Shown here one piece after another: positions 39,086 to 48,660 of a stretch of 64,000 bases of DNA. The notes beneath the pieces were generated by a model that worked only from the letters and a program-made list of their open reading frames with translations, searched no databases and had not been told where the DNA came from. The stretch's first letter is position 1. Each line of letters opens with the position of its first letter. This DNA comes from Flavobacteriaceae bacterium. GTDB lineage: Bacteria; Bacteroidota; Bacteroidia; Flavobacteriales; Flavobacteriaceae. The stretch is taken from the NCBI GenBank assembly GCA_014238425.1, contig JABABD010000040.1:350294-414293 (forward strand), read 5' to 3'. A program made the translations under genes and the position numbers.

Positions 39086-39954
39086 CTGTTTCTTTCTATA
39101 TATGTAATAATGCTTCCAGCTATATTCTCTGCAGTAGCGCCTTCAATGCCTTCTAGACCTGGTGTAGAATTCACCTCTAACAATAGAGGTCCTCTTGCAG
39201 ATTGCAACATATCAACCCCGCAAACTCCTAATTTTAATGCTCTTGAAGCACGTAATGCTACTTTTTTTTCATCATCATTCAGCTCATAAAAATCTGCACT
39301 ACCTCCTCGATGTAAGTTCGATCGAAATTCACCTTCTCCTCCTTGTCGTTTCATAGCTCCAACAACTTTACCATCTACAACTAAAGCGCGTAAATCAGCA
39401 CCCTTTGCTTCTGCTATATATTCTTGAACGACAACTCGCGCTTGCAACCCATTAAAGGCTTCAAGAACAGATTCGGCAGCATTTTTTGATTCGCATAACA
39501 CGACTCCTAAACCTTGAGTGCCTTCCAATAATTTAATAACTACTGGTGTTCCTCCAACATGTTCTATAACTTCTTCTACGTCGCGAGAGTAATTAGTAAA
39601 TACTGTTTTAGGCATTCCAATTCCTGCCTTACTCAATCTCTGAAAACTTCTTAATTTATCTCTTGATCTAATAATCGCATCAGACGTTACAGTGGCAAAA
39701 ACATTCATCATTTCAAACTGTCGGACCACAGCACAACCAAAAAATGTTACAGACGCTCCTATTCTCGGAATTACGGCATCTACATAATCAAGATAACGGT
39801 CCTTATAATAAATTGTTGGTTTTTCACTTTCGATAATTAGGTCGCACCGTAAGGGATCAATAACCTCTATCCTGTGATTTCGTTTTTCAGCTTCTTCTAT
39901 TAATCTTTGAGTAGAATAGAGATGTGCATTTCGAGAAAGTATAACTATGTTCAT
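39082..39954 (-). CDS. rimK: RimK family ATP-grasp ligase (ribosomal protein S6 glutamylation type)
   Basis: The 290-residue ATP-grasp enzyme is close to E. coli RimK in length and motifs: [20 protein letters not shown] at the start, [36 protein letters not shown], the ATP loop [34 protein letters not shown] and the metal-binding [18 protein letters not shown]. RimK adds glutamates to the C-terminus of S6. It is followed by an overlapping aspartoacylase-family hydrolase. Assignment to RimK rather than a related amino-acid ligase is likely but rests on motif similarity alone. Confidence 0.9.
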   Translation of the reverse strand: MNIVILSRNAHLYSTQRLIEEAEKRNHRIEVIDPLRCDLIIESEKPTIYYKDRYLDYVDAVIPRIGASVTFFGCAVVRQFEMMNVFATVTSDAIIRSRDKLRSFQRLSKAGIGMPKTVFTNYSRDVEEVIEHVGGTPVVIKLLEGTQGLGVVLCESKNAAESVLEAFNGLQARVVVQEYIAEAKGADLRALVVDGKVVGAMKRQGGEGEFRSNLHRGGSADFYELNDDEKKVALRASRALKLGVCGVDMLQSARGPLLLEVNSTPGLEGIEGATAENIAGSIITYIERNR

Positions 39955-40035
39955 CCGTTGGTAAATGGGAAAAATACTAACCGCAATATACTAAAAAAGC
40001 TCATGTTTTAGGTTTTATAGTTTCCTCTTAAATAC

Positions 40036-40043
40036 TACCTTTA
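40036..40043 (+). promoter_or_regulatory. -7-like element directly before uvrC
   Basis: TACCTTTA, one base off TAnnTTTG, ends five bases before the uvrC ATG. If used, the transcript would start at or very near the start codon. The layout is the same as at panD and at the small membrane gene at 61050. Confidence 0.35.
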
Positions 40044-40048
40044 CGGGG

Positions 40049-41842
40049 ATGAATACACCTGAACTAGAGATACAGTTAAAAACCTTACCTAACTCGCCTG
40101 GTGTGTATCAATATTTTGATAGTAATGGGGTCATTCTATACGTAGGAAAGGCGAAGAATTTAAAAAAACGAGTGTCTTCCTATTTCACAAAGAATCATGA
40201 GAATGGTAAAACTAAAGTTCTCGTCAAAAAAATTGCATCTGTTAAACATATAGTCGTACCAACAGAAACAGACGCTTTGTTACTTGAAAATAATCTCATT
40301 AAAAAATATCAACCCCGTTATAATGTATTGTTGAAGGATGATAAATCCTATCCTTGGATTTGTTTGAAAAACGAGCGCTTTCCCAGAATTTTTTCTACAA
40401 GGCGCGTAATCAAAGATGGCTCTGAATATTTTGGGCCTTATACCAGTATGAAAACAGTTTCTACTTTATTAGATTTGGTAAAAGGACTGTATCAACTGCG
40501 CACTTGCAACTATGACCTGTCTGAAGCAAAAGTGACTGCTGGAAAATATAAAGTTTGTTTAGAATATCATTTAGGCAACTGTAAAGGTCCGTGTGAGGGA
40601 TTACAAACGGAAGAAGAGTACCACGGAAACATTACGGAGATTCGCAACATACTAAAAGGAAATTTTAAAGAATCACTGCATAATTTTAAGAATCAAATGA
40701 AAGCTTATGCAGCAGACATGCAATTTGAAGATGCACAGCGAATCAAGGAAAAAATCGACATCTTAGAAAATTATCAAGCCAAGTCAACAATTATTAATCC
40801 GAAAATTAGCAATGTTGATGTATTCTCTATTGCTTCTGATGAAAGTTATGGCTATGTGAATTTCTTACAGATTTCTTATGGATCTATCATCAGATCTCAT
40901 ACTATGGAAATAAAGAAAAAGCTAAATGAAACTAATGAAGCATTATTGCAACTAGCGATTACCGACATTCGTCATCGTTTTGATTCAAATTCTAAAGAAG
41001 TATACGTCCCTTTTCAATTAGATCTTGGAGAAAATATTAAAGTCACGGCACCTCAGTTAGGAGACAAAAAACGCATTGTAGAGCTTTCCGAACGCAATGC
41101 AAAATTCTATCGGTTGGAACGTTTCAAGCAAGTAAAAATGACAGATCCAGATCGGCATGTCAAACGCATTATGGCACAGATGAAAACAGACCTTAGATTA
41201 ACAGAAGAACCACGTCATATTGAATGTTTCGATAATTCCAACATACAAGGAACGCATCCTGTTGCAGCATGTGTAGTATTTAAGAATGGAAAACCAAGTA
41301 AAAGAGATTATCGCCATTTCAATATAAAAACTGTTGAAGGCCCCGATGATTTTGCTTCAATGGAAGAAGTTGTATATAGACGTTATAAACGATTACTCGA
41401 TGAGAAACAATCACTACCTCATCTTATAATTATAGATGGCGGAAAAGGACAATTATCCTCATCTCTTAAAAGTCTTGACAAACTTAACTTAAGAGGAAAA
41501 ATAGCAATTATCGGAATTGCAAAACGTTTAGAAGAATTATTCTATCCAGATGATCCAATTCCACTATATTTAGATAAAAAAAGTGAAACGCTAAAAATTA
41601 TACAACAGCTGCGCAATGAAGCTCATCGATTTGGTATAGAACACCATAGAAATAGACGAAGTAAAACGGCTTTAAATACAGAATTAGAGACTATTCCGGG
41701 AATTGGAGAAAAGACTGTTGTAGATCTTTTGAAACATTTTAAATCTGTAAAACGAATATCAACTGCAAAATTTGATGCTATAAAAAGCGTTGTAGGAACA
41801 GCCAAAGCGCATAAAATTTTTGATTATTATCATAATAAATGA
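40049..41842 (+). CDS. uvrC: Excinuclease ABC subunit C
   Basis: The 597-residue nuclease makes the two incisions in nucleotide excision repair. It has an N-terminal GIY-YIG domain (SPGVYQYFDSNGVILYVGKA), a central UVR motif (MQFEDAQRIKEKIDILENYQ) and an RNase H-like endonuclease domain (IECFDNSNIQGTHPVAACV, LIIIDGGKGQL). The C-terminal helix-hairpin-helix is around TIPGIGEKTVVDLLKHFKSV. Length and domain order are standard. Its stop overlaps the start of the patatin gene (ATGA), so those two are coupled. Confidence 0.98.
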   Translation: MNTPELEIQLKTLPNSPGVYQYFDSNGVILYVGKAKNLKKRVSSYFTKNHENGKTKVLVKKIASVKHIVVPTETDALLLENNLIKKYQPRYNVLLKDDKSYPWICLKNERFPRIFSTRRVIKDGSEYFGPYTSMKTVSTLLDLVKGLYQLRTCNYDLSEAKVTAGKYKVCLEYHLGNCKGPCEGLQTEEEYHGNITEIRNILKGNFKESLHNFKNQMKAYAADMQFEDAQRIKEKIDILENYQAKSTIINPKISNVDVFSIASDESYGYVNFLQISYGSIIRSHTMEIKKKLNETNEALLQLAITDIRHRFDSNSKEVYVPFQLDLGENIKVTAPQLGDKKRIVELSERNAKFYRLERFKQVKMTDPDRHVKRIMAQMKTDLRLTEEPRHIECFDNSNIQGTHPVAACVVFKNGKPSKRDYRHFNIKTVEGPDDFASMEEVVYRRYKRLLDEKQSLPHLIIIDGGKGQLSSSLKSLDKLNLRGKIAIIGIAKRLEELFYPDDPIPLYLDKKSETLKIIQQLRNEAHRFGIEHHRNRRSKTALNTELETIPGIGEKTVVDLLKHFKSVKRISTAKFDAIKSVVGTAKAHKIFDYYHNK

Positions 41843-44064
41843 ATAAAGCCCTAATTATTGTTTTTCTATTGTTCTATTGTTCTGTCTTTGCTCAAGACAA
41901 TGAAAAAGAAGATATTAAAGTAGGATTAGTACTAAGTGGTGGTGGTGCAAAAGGCCTAGCACATATTGGTGTGCTTAAAACTATTGACAGCCTTGGCATT
42001 CGCATAGATCACATTGCTGGAACTAGTATGGGTGCTATTATTGGGTCTTTATACGCCTCTGGATACTCAGGAAAACAACTAGATTCTATTTTTAAAGAAT
42101 TGGATTTTGAAACTGTTATTAGTGATTATCACCCAAGAGAATCCAAAACATTATACGAACGGGAAAATTCAGAAAAGTATGCAATTTCCTTACCATTTGA
42201 CAATTTTAAAGTGTCTTTGCCTCCTGCTATTTCAAGAGGGCAGAACGTATTCAACTTACTCACTAAGCTAACACTTCATGTAAGTGATATTGAAAATTTT
42301 CAAGAGCTCCCAATTCCGTTTTTTTGCATGGCAACAAATATAGAAACTGGACAACAAGTCATGTTAGAACAAGGCAATCTTGCACAGGCCATTGCTGCAA
42401 GCGGAGCGTTTCCTTCTCTTTTTCAACCTGTTATTATCAATGACCAAATACTAATAGATGGAGGTGTTACTAATAATTACCCTGTTGACGAATTGCGAGC
42501 AAAAGGCATGGATGTTATAATAGGGGTTGATGTTCAAGATGGCTTGGCTAATCGTGATAATTTAAAAACAGCCCCTGAGATTCTTCTGCAAATAAATAAT
42601 TACCGAACCATCAATGACATGAAGGTAAAATCTAAAAAAACAGATGTTTACATTAAACCAGATATTGATGAGTACAGTGTCATTTCATTTGATTTTGGGA
42701 AGCAAATTCTCAAAAATGGAGAACGAGCAGCCTTTGAAAAAATATTCTATTTAAAGGATATTGCTAATAAACAAATTACAAAACTGCGAGCACCACTCAA
42801 AATAACGTCCCAAGACAGTATTACTATAAATTCTATATATATTGAAGGCAATAAGAAGTTCTCTAGAGCTTATATATTAGGGAAGTTGAAATTCAAAGGA
42901 AATACTACCATAAGTCATGATGATTTTAACGATGGCGTTAATAATTTGGCGTCTACTAATAACTTTGACATGTTTTCTTATCGTTTTATACCTAGAGATA
43001 AAAATTATGATCTAAACGCTGTATTGACAGAAAATGAGGTGAGTACTTACCTTAAACTTGGAGTACATTACGATGATCTTTATAAAAGTGCCGCATTAAT
43101 AAATATCACTCAAAAACATATACTCTTTGATAGTGATGTAACGTCATTAGATGTTATTTTAGGAGATAACGTAAGGTATAATTTTGAGTATTATATTGAT
43201 AAAGGGTTTTATTGGAGTGTTGGATTACGGTCACGCTATAACGAGTTTACAAAGAATATCAATGCCGAAACCGTATTAGACCCAGCAGAAATTGCCATTA
43301 CTGGACTCAATAAAATAGGCATTCAATTAACCGATTTTACAAATCAATTTTATTTACAAACCTTATTGAGAAATGATTTTTCATTAAGTCTTGGCGCAGA
43401 ACACAAACGTTTAAATATTACCTCTGAAACTATAATTGACGACTCGAATGACAGAGAAACCGTATTCGAAAAAAGTGATTTTTTAGGTTTCTTCGGGACA
43501 TTAAAATATGACAGTTATAACAATCGCTATTTCCCTACAAAAGGCGTTTACTTTAATAGCGATTTTCACTGGTATTTATCGTCCTCAGATTATCATAACA
43601 ATTTTAAGCAATTTTCTTATGCCAAAGCCCATTTAGGCTATGCCTTTAAAGTTTCTAATCAATTTTCCGTTCATCTAGAATCTCAAGGTGGCTTTAAATT
43701 TGGAGATAATCAAAATGGATCCTTAGATTTTGTTTTAGGAGGCTATGGCAATAACTTTATCAATAATTTTGTGCCGTTCATAGGGCACGATTACCTCTCC
43801 ATTGCCGGTGATAGTTTTGTAAAAGGCACTATTAAATTCGATTATGAAATATTCAAGAAAAATCATATTAACCTCATTGCAAACTATGCCAATGTTGCTG
43901 ATAATATTTTTGATGATGGTGAATGGCTCACAACACCTGATTTCAGTGGATATGGTATCGGGTATTCTCTAGAAACTTTTTTAGGTCCCATTGAAGCAAA
44001 ATACACATGGTCTCCTGAGGCTAATGAAAGCAGATGGTTTTTCAACTTAGGGTTTTGGTTCTAG
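41839..44064 (+). CDS. Patatin-like phospholipase with C-terminal beta-barrel
   Basis: The 741-residue protein has a signal peptide ending in YCSVFAQ. A patatin domain (about 25-290) follows with the oxyanion loop LSGGGAKGLAHIG, the nucleophile elbow GTSMGAI and the catalytic Asp in DGGVTNNYP. A POTRA-like segment (about 330-400, INSIYIEGNKKFSRAYILG) comes next. The rest is an outer-membrane barrel ending SRWFFNLGFWF with the terminal aromatic residue. This layout matches PlpD-type (type Vd) proteins, in which the barrel exports or displays the lipase. Bacteroidota homologues are common, but their role in phospholipid turnover or host attack is not established. The start overlaps uvrC. Confidence 0.92.
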   Translation: MNKALIIVFLLFYCSVFAQDNEKEDIKVGLVLSGGGAKGLAHIGVLKTIDSLGIRIDHIAGTSMGAIIGSLYASGYSGKQLDSIFKELDFETVISDYHPRESKTLYERENSEKYAISLPFDNFKVSLPPAISRGQNVFNLLTKLTLHVSDIENFQELPIPFFCMATNIETGQQVMLEQGNLAQAIAASGAFPSLFQPVIINDQILIDGGVTNNYPVDELRAKGMDVIIGVDVQDGLANRDNLKTAPEILLQINNYRTINDMKVKSKKTDVYIKPDIDEYSVISFDFGKQILKNGERAAFEKIFYLKDIANKQITKLRAPLKITSQDSITINSIYIEGNKKFSRAYILGKLKFKGNTTISHDDFNDGVNNLASTNNFDMFSYRFIPRDKNYDLNAVLTENEVSTYLKLGVHYDDLYKSAALINITQKHILFDSDVTSLDVILGDNVRYNFEYYIDKGFYWSVGLRSRYNEFTKNINAETVLDPAEIAITGLNKIGIQLTDFTNQFYLQTLLRNDFSLSLGAEHKRLNITSETIIDDSNDRETVFEKSDFLGFFGTLKYDSYNNRYFPTKGVYFNSDFHWYLSSSDYHNNFKQFSYAKAHLGYAFKVSNQFSVHLESQGGFKFGDNQNGSLDFVLGGYGNNFINNFVPFIGHDYLSIAGDSFVKGTIKFDYEIFKKNHINLIANYANVADNIFDDGEWLTTPDFSGYGIGYSLETFLGPIEAKYTWSPEANESRWFFNLGFWF

Positions 44065-44221
44065 GAGCTGTTTTTGCATCGAAATTTTTCCGATATTTGT
44101 AAACATGATACTTCATTGGGCGGAATTACCGATTCTATTGCATTTTCTTATCAAGAGAAATCCTGAGTAGGACAGACTTTATTTAGTATTAAATAAAGTA
44201 TAACTTATTAAAATTCAACGC
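44065..44221. promoter_or_regulatory. Spacer before hmgA with a perfect inverted repeat
   Basis: No gene was found here apart from a 21-codon ORF at 44106-44171 that I do not support. At 44176-44199 lie ACTTTATTTA and TAAATAAAGT, perfect 10-base arms around GTAT, ending 22 bases before the hmgA ATG. The 10-base string TTAAATAAAG within it recurs in the hppD upstream region. It may be an operator for aromatic amino-acid catabolism or an AT-rich stem in the leader. Confidence 0.4.
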
Positions 44222-45379
<1,158 letters not shown>

Positions 45380-45440
45380 ATGCTATGATGAATTTTAGAA
45401 AAGATATCACGTCCCATTTAAGAGCCATGTGGTAATACAT

Positions 45441-45473
45441 TGTTTTAAATAAAGATTTCATTTAATTAAAACA
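45441..45473. promoter_or_regulatory. Inverted repeat before hppD sharing a motif with hmgA
   Basis: TGTTTTAAATAAA and TTTAATTAAAACA form imperfect inverted arms (one mismatch) around GATTTCA, 18 bases before the hppD ATG. The left arm contains TTAAATAAAG when extended by one base, the same 10-mer found in the hmgA palindrome. A shared operator is possible, though the AT-rich context weakens the case. Confidence 0.35.
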
Positions 45474-45491
45474 CTTTAAATTTTAAATATC

Positions 45492-46652
45492 ATGAGTAAA
45501 GACATAAAATCAGTTGATTACGGACTAGAAAAAATATTTGAAGGCGCAGAAGATTTCTTGCCATTGTTAGGCACAGACTACGTGGAGTTTTATGTAGGCA
45601 ATGCCAAACAATCTGCACATTTTTACAAAACAGCCTTTGGCTTTCAATCATATGCCTATAAAGGCTTGGAAACTGGATCCAGAGATCATGTAAGCTATGT
45701 GCTGAAACAGGACAAGATCAAGTTGGTATTAACCACACCACTTACAAGTACTTCACCAATAAACGACCATATCGTCAAACATGGCGATGGGGTAAAAGTG
45801 ATTGCGCTTTGGGTAGACGACGCTAGAAGTGCTTATGCTGAAACCACTAAACGTGGTGCAAAATCGTATATGGAACCAACAGTTGAAAAAGACGAACACG
45901 GTGAAGTAATAAGAGCAGGTATTTACACCTATGGTGAGACTGTACACATGTTCGTGGAACGCAAAAACTATAAAGGAGCCTTCCTGCCAGGTTTTGAAGC
46001 ATGGACATCAGATTACAACCCAGAGGCTGTAGGCCTTAAATACATTGACCATATGGTTGGCAATGTAGGTTGGGGACAAATGAACACATGGGTAAAATGG
46101 TACGAAGAGGTGATGGGATTTGTAAATTTCCTCTCGTTTGATGATAAGCAGATACATACCGAATATTCTGCCCTAATGAGTAAAGTAATGAGTAATGGCA
46201 ATGGGCGCATCAAGTTTCCGATTAATGAGCCTGCAAAAGCAGCCAAGAAATCTCAGATCGAGGAGTATCTCGATTTTTACGAAGATTCTGGTGTGCAGCA
46301 TTTAGCAGTGGCTACGGATGATATTATTGGCACGGTAGCACAATTAAAAGCAAGAGGGGTAGAGTTCTTGCCACCTCCACCACAAGCCTATTATGATGAT
46401 ATTCCAAGACGTTTGGGCGCGCATATGGACATGATGAAAGAAGATATTAAAGAGCTCCAGAGGCTCTCAATATTAGTGGATGCCGATGAGGAAGGATATC
46501 TATTACAAATATTCACTAAACCAGTAGAAGATAGACCTACATTGTTCTTTGAGATCATACAACGTATGGGAGCTCAAGGCTTTGGTGCTGGAAATTTCAA
46601 AGCCTTGTTCGAGAGCATTGAACGTGAACAACAAAAACGAGGTACATTATAA
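45492..46652 (+). CDS. hppD: 4-hydroxyphenylpyruvate dioxygenase
   Basis: The 386-residue iron enzyme converts 4-hydroxyphenylpyruvate to homogentisate. It has two VOC-fold halves. Iron ligands are H187 (IDHMVGNVG), H270 (VQHLAVATDD) and E354 (FFEIIQRMG); their spacing agrees with the known enzymes. The C-terminal helix segment GAGNFKALFESIEREQ closes the active site as in the family. It follows hmgA and ends at a strong terminator, so hmgA-hppD form a unit for tyrosine and phenylalanine breakdown. Confidence 0.98.
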   Translation: MSKDIKSVDYGLEKIFEGAEDFLPLLGTDYVEFYVGNAKQSAHFYKTAFGFQSYAYKGLETGSRDHVSYVLKQDKIKLVLTTPLTSTSPINDHIVKHGDGVKVIALWVDDARSAYAETTKRGAKSYMEPTVEKDEHGEVIRAGIYTYGETVHMFVERKNYKGAFLPGFEAWTSDYNPEAVGLKYIDHMVGNVGWGQMNTWVKWYEEVMGFVNFLSFDDKQIHTEYSALMSKVMSNGNGRIKFPINEPAKAAKKSQIEEYLDFYEDSGVQHLAVATDDIIGTVAQLKARGVEFLPPPPQAYYDDIPRRLGAHMDMMKEDIKELQRLSILVDADEEGYLLQIFTKPVEDRPTLFFEIIQRMGAQGFGAGNFKALFESIEREQQKRGTL

Positions 46653-46677
46653 CAAAAATTAAACGCAACCGTTATCT

Positions 46678-46709
46678 AAAAACTCCATCTTTATAATGAT
46701 GGAGTTTTT
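46678..46709 (+). terminator. Terminator after hppD
   Basis: AAAAACTCCATC and GATGGAGTTTTT are perfect 12-base arms around an 8-base loop, with a T-run in the right arm. It lies 25 bases after the hppD stop. Confidence 0.8.
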
Positions 46710-46800
46710 AGCTTTTAGTACTTTTGGAATAGTAATTGTATTTCAATACAATATACAACCCAACTTGTCCCAAATATAGGTGAGTTGCAATAATAATATT

Positions 46801-47607
46801 ATGAACAAGATACTACTTATAGGTTTCTCGCTATTGATGATGAATACTGCCTTTGCCCAAGAGGTTGTTGAACCTAGTCCAAGTGAGGATTCATCATTCC
46901 AGACTGGCGAATGGTTTAAATTCAAGATGAGCTATAGCGGCTTTTTTAAGGCTGGTGAAGCAACACTTCAGATAAAAGATGGCGATATTGATGGGAAACC
47001 CGTCTATCACGTGATAGGCAAAGGCAAGACTACTGGTGCTATACGATGGTTTTTTAAGGTAAAAGATCGCTACGAAAGTTATTTTGATAAAGAAAAAACC
47101 ATTCCTTATAAATTCGTAAGAGATATTAATGAAGGTGGTCATACCAAGAAAATTGAGATTAATTTCGATCAAGTCAATCAAAAAGCACATGTCAATAATT
47201 TAAAGCACAAGACTAAAAAAGTGGTGGATACCAAACCTAATATCCAGGATATGGTATCGACGTTCTACTATTTAAGAAATAATCTAAATATAGATTCTTT
47301 GAATATTGGAGATGAAATTCAGCTGGATATGTTCTTTGATCTTGAAAACTATGGATTTAAATTAAAATACCTTGGCGAAGAAATCTTAAAGACCAAATTC
47401 GGAAAAGTAAAAACACTTAAATTCCGACCCTATGTTATGGCTGGACGTGTCTTTAAAGAAGAAGAAAGTTTAACGCTTTGGGTATCGAACGATCAAAATA
47501 AGATACCTTTGAAAATAAAAGCAAACCTAGCTGTAGGTTCACTTAGAGCAGACCTAGATGCTTTTAAGGGGTTAAAGCACCCATTTAAAATCATTTTTGA
47601 TAATTAA
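46801..47607 (+). CDS. DUF3108 family exported protein
   Basis: The 268-residue protein starts at the ATG at 46801, where a signal peptide ending in NTAFAQ begins. An in-frame TTG at 46780 would add a polar leader and is rejected. It has the DUF3108 pattern: GEWFKFKMSYSGFFKAGEAT, HVIGKGKTTGAIRWFFKVKD, RYESYFDKEKTIPYKFVRDI and LTLWVSNDQNKIPLKIKANL. The fold is beta-rich and periplasmic or outer-membrane attached, and no catalytic role is known. The tryptophan 2,3-dioxygenase gene starts two bases after its stop, a coupling with no obvious functional reason. Confidence 0.85.
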   Translation: MNKILLIGFSLLMMNTAFAQEVVEPSPSEDSSFQTGEWFKFKMSYSGFFKAGEATLQIKDGDIDGKPVYHVIGKGKTTGAIRWFFKVKDRYESYFDKEKTIPYKFVRDINEGGHTKKIEINFDQVNQKAHVNNLKHKTKKVVDTKPNIQDMVSTFYYLRNNLNIDSLNIGDEIQLDMFFDLENYGFKLKYLGEEILKTKFGKVKTLKFRPYVMAGRVFKEEESLTLWVSNDQNKIPLKIKANLAVGSLRADLDAFKGLKHPFKIIFDN

Positions 47608-47609
47608 CT

Positions 47610-48542
47610 ATGTCTGACCAACCAAATTACGACAATCTTTTAAAGAAATTACAAAGCAAATATGATGCGCAAAGCGAAGACACCGAAAATTATTTGGAAG
47701 GCCTTCTCTATAGCAAATCAATAACCTATTGGGATTATATTCATACCGACGCGCTGTTGAGTCTTCAAATTCAGCGTACTACATTTCCTGATGAAATGGT
47801 ATTTATTGCCTATCATCAAATTAATGAGCTCATTTTTAAAATGATTCTTTGGGAAATATCTCAAGTAGCTGATAACGAAAACTTAGATGTTACTTTTTTT
47901 GAAAGCAAACTTATGCGTATCAGTCGTTATTTTGATATGCTGACCACGTCGTTCAATATCATGCGTGAAGGCATGGATGCAGAACAGTATAGTAAATTCA
48001 GGCATACATTAACACCTGCAAGTGGTTTCCAGAGTGCGCAATATCGATTGATTGAATTCGCATCCACCGAGCTCATCAATCTTATTGATGCTAGGTTTAG
48101 GAAAACCATTGATAGAAACACACCTTTCGAGCATGCCTTAGAACATTTATACTGGCAAGCCGCTGGAAAAGATTATAAAACAGGAGAGAAATCATCTTTA
48201 TTAACCAATTTTGAAAATCGCTATAAAGAAGAATTCATCACTTTTATGAAAACATATAACACCAAGAATCTCTGGTCACGCTTCAAAGAATTACCAAAAG
48301 AAGCTCAAGAAGATAAGGACCTTGTAAAAGCTATGAGGCATTACGATCATACAGTTAATATCACTTGGGTCATGGCACATTACAACGCCGCGAAACACTA
48401 TATTTTAGGTCCAGATGGCGATGGCGAAGCAACTGGTGGAAGCGATTGGCAAAAGTACATGCATCCTAAATACCAACGCAGGGTTTTTTTTCCAGAACTT
48501 TGGAGTACCGATGAATTAAAAAACTGGGGAACTGACGTTTAA
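47610..48542 (+). CDS. kynA: Tryptophan 2,3-dioxygenase
   Basis: The 310-residue haem enzyme opens tryptophan to N-formylkynurenine, the first step of the kynurenine pathway. Characteristic segments are SITYWDYIHTDALLSLQIQR, EMVFIAYHQINELIFKMILW, TPASGFQSAQYRLIEF, NITWVMAHYNAAKHYILG and the C-terminal GGSDWQKYMHPKYQRRVFFP. Length is a little above typical bacterial enzymes. It lies near the tyrosine genes hmgA and hppD, so aromatic amino-acid breakdown is clustered here, but it is transcribed behind the DUF3108 gene. Confidence 0.97.
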   Translation: MSDQPNYDNLLKKLQSKYDAQSEDTENYLEGLLYSKSITYWDYIHTDALLSLQIQRTTFPDEMVFIAYHQINELIFKMILWEISQVADNENLDVTFFESKLMRISRYFDMLTTSFNIMREGMDAEQYSKFRHTLTPASGFQSAQYRLIEFASTELINLIDARFRKTIDRNTPFEHALEHLYWQAAGKDYKTGEKSSLLTNFENRYKEEFITFMKTYNTKNLWSRFKELPKEAQEDKDLVKAMRHYDHTVNITWVMAHYNAAKHYILGPDGDGEATGGSDWQKYMHPKYQRRVFFPELWSTDELKNWGTDV

Positions 48543-48660
48543 TTGGCAATTCTTAACAGAATATTTTAAAACCTCTTTTTTTTACCGATATTTGAAGCAC
48601 TCAAGAAAATACCTTGAAAAACAAGGAATTGAGTATGCCTTAACAAAATAGATTTACACA

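Noticed and set aside
44106..44171. 21-codon ORF before hmgA starting at an ATG
   Set aside because: It is very short, has no family likeness and no supporting signal; it is probably chance.
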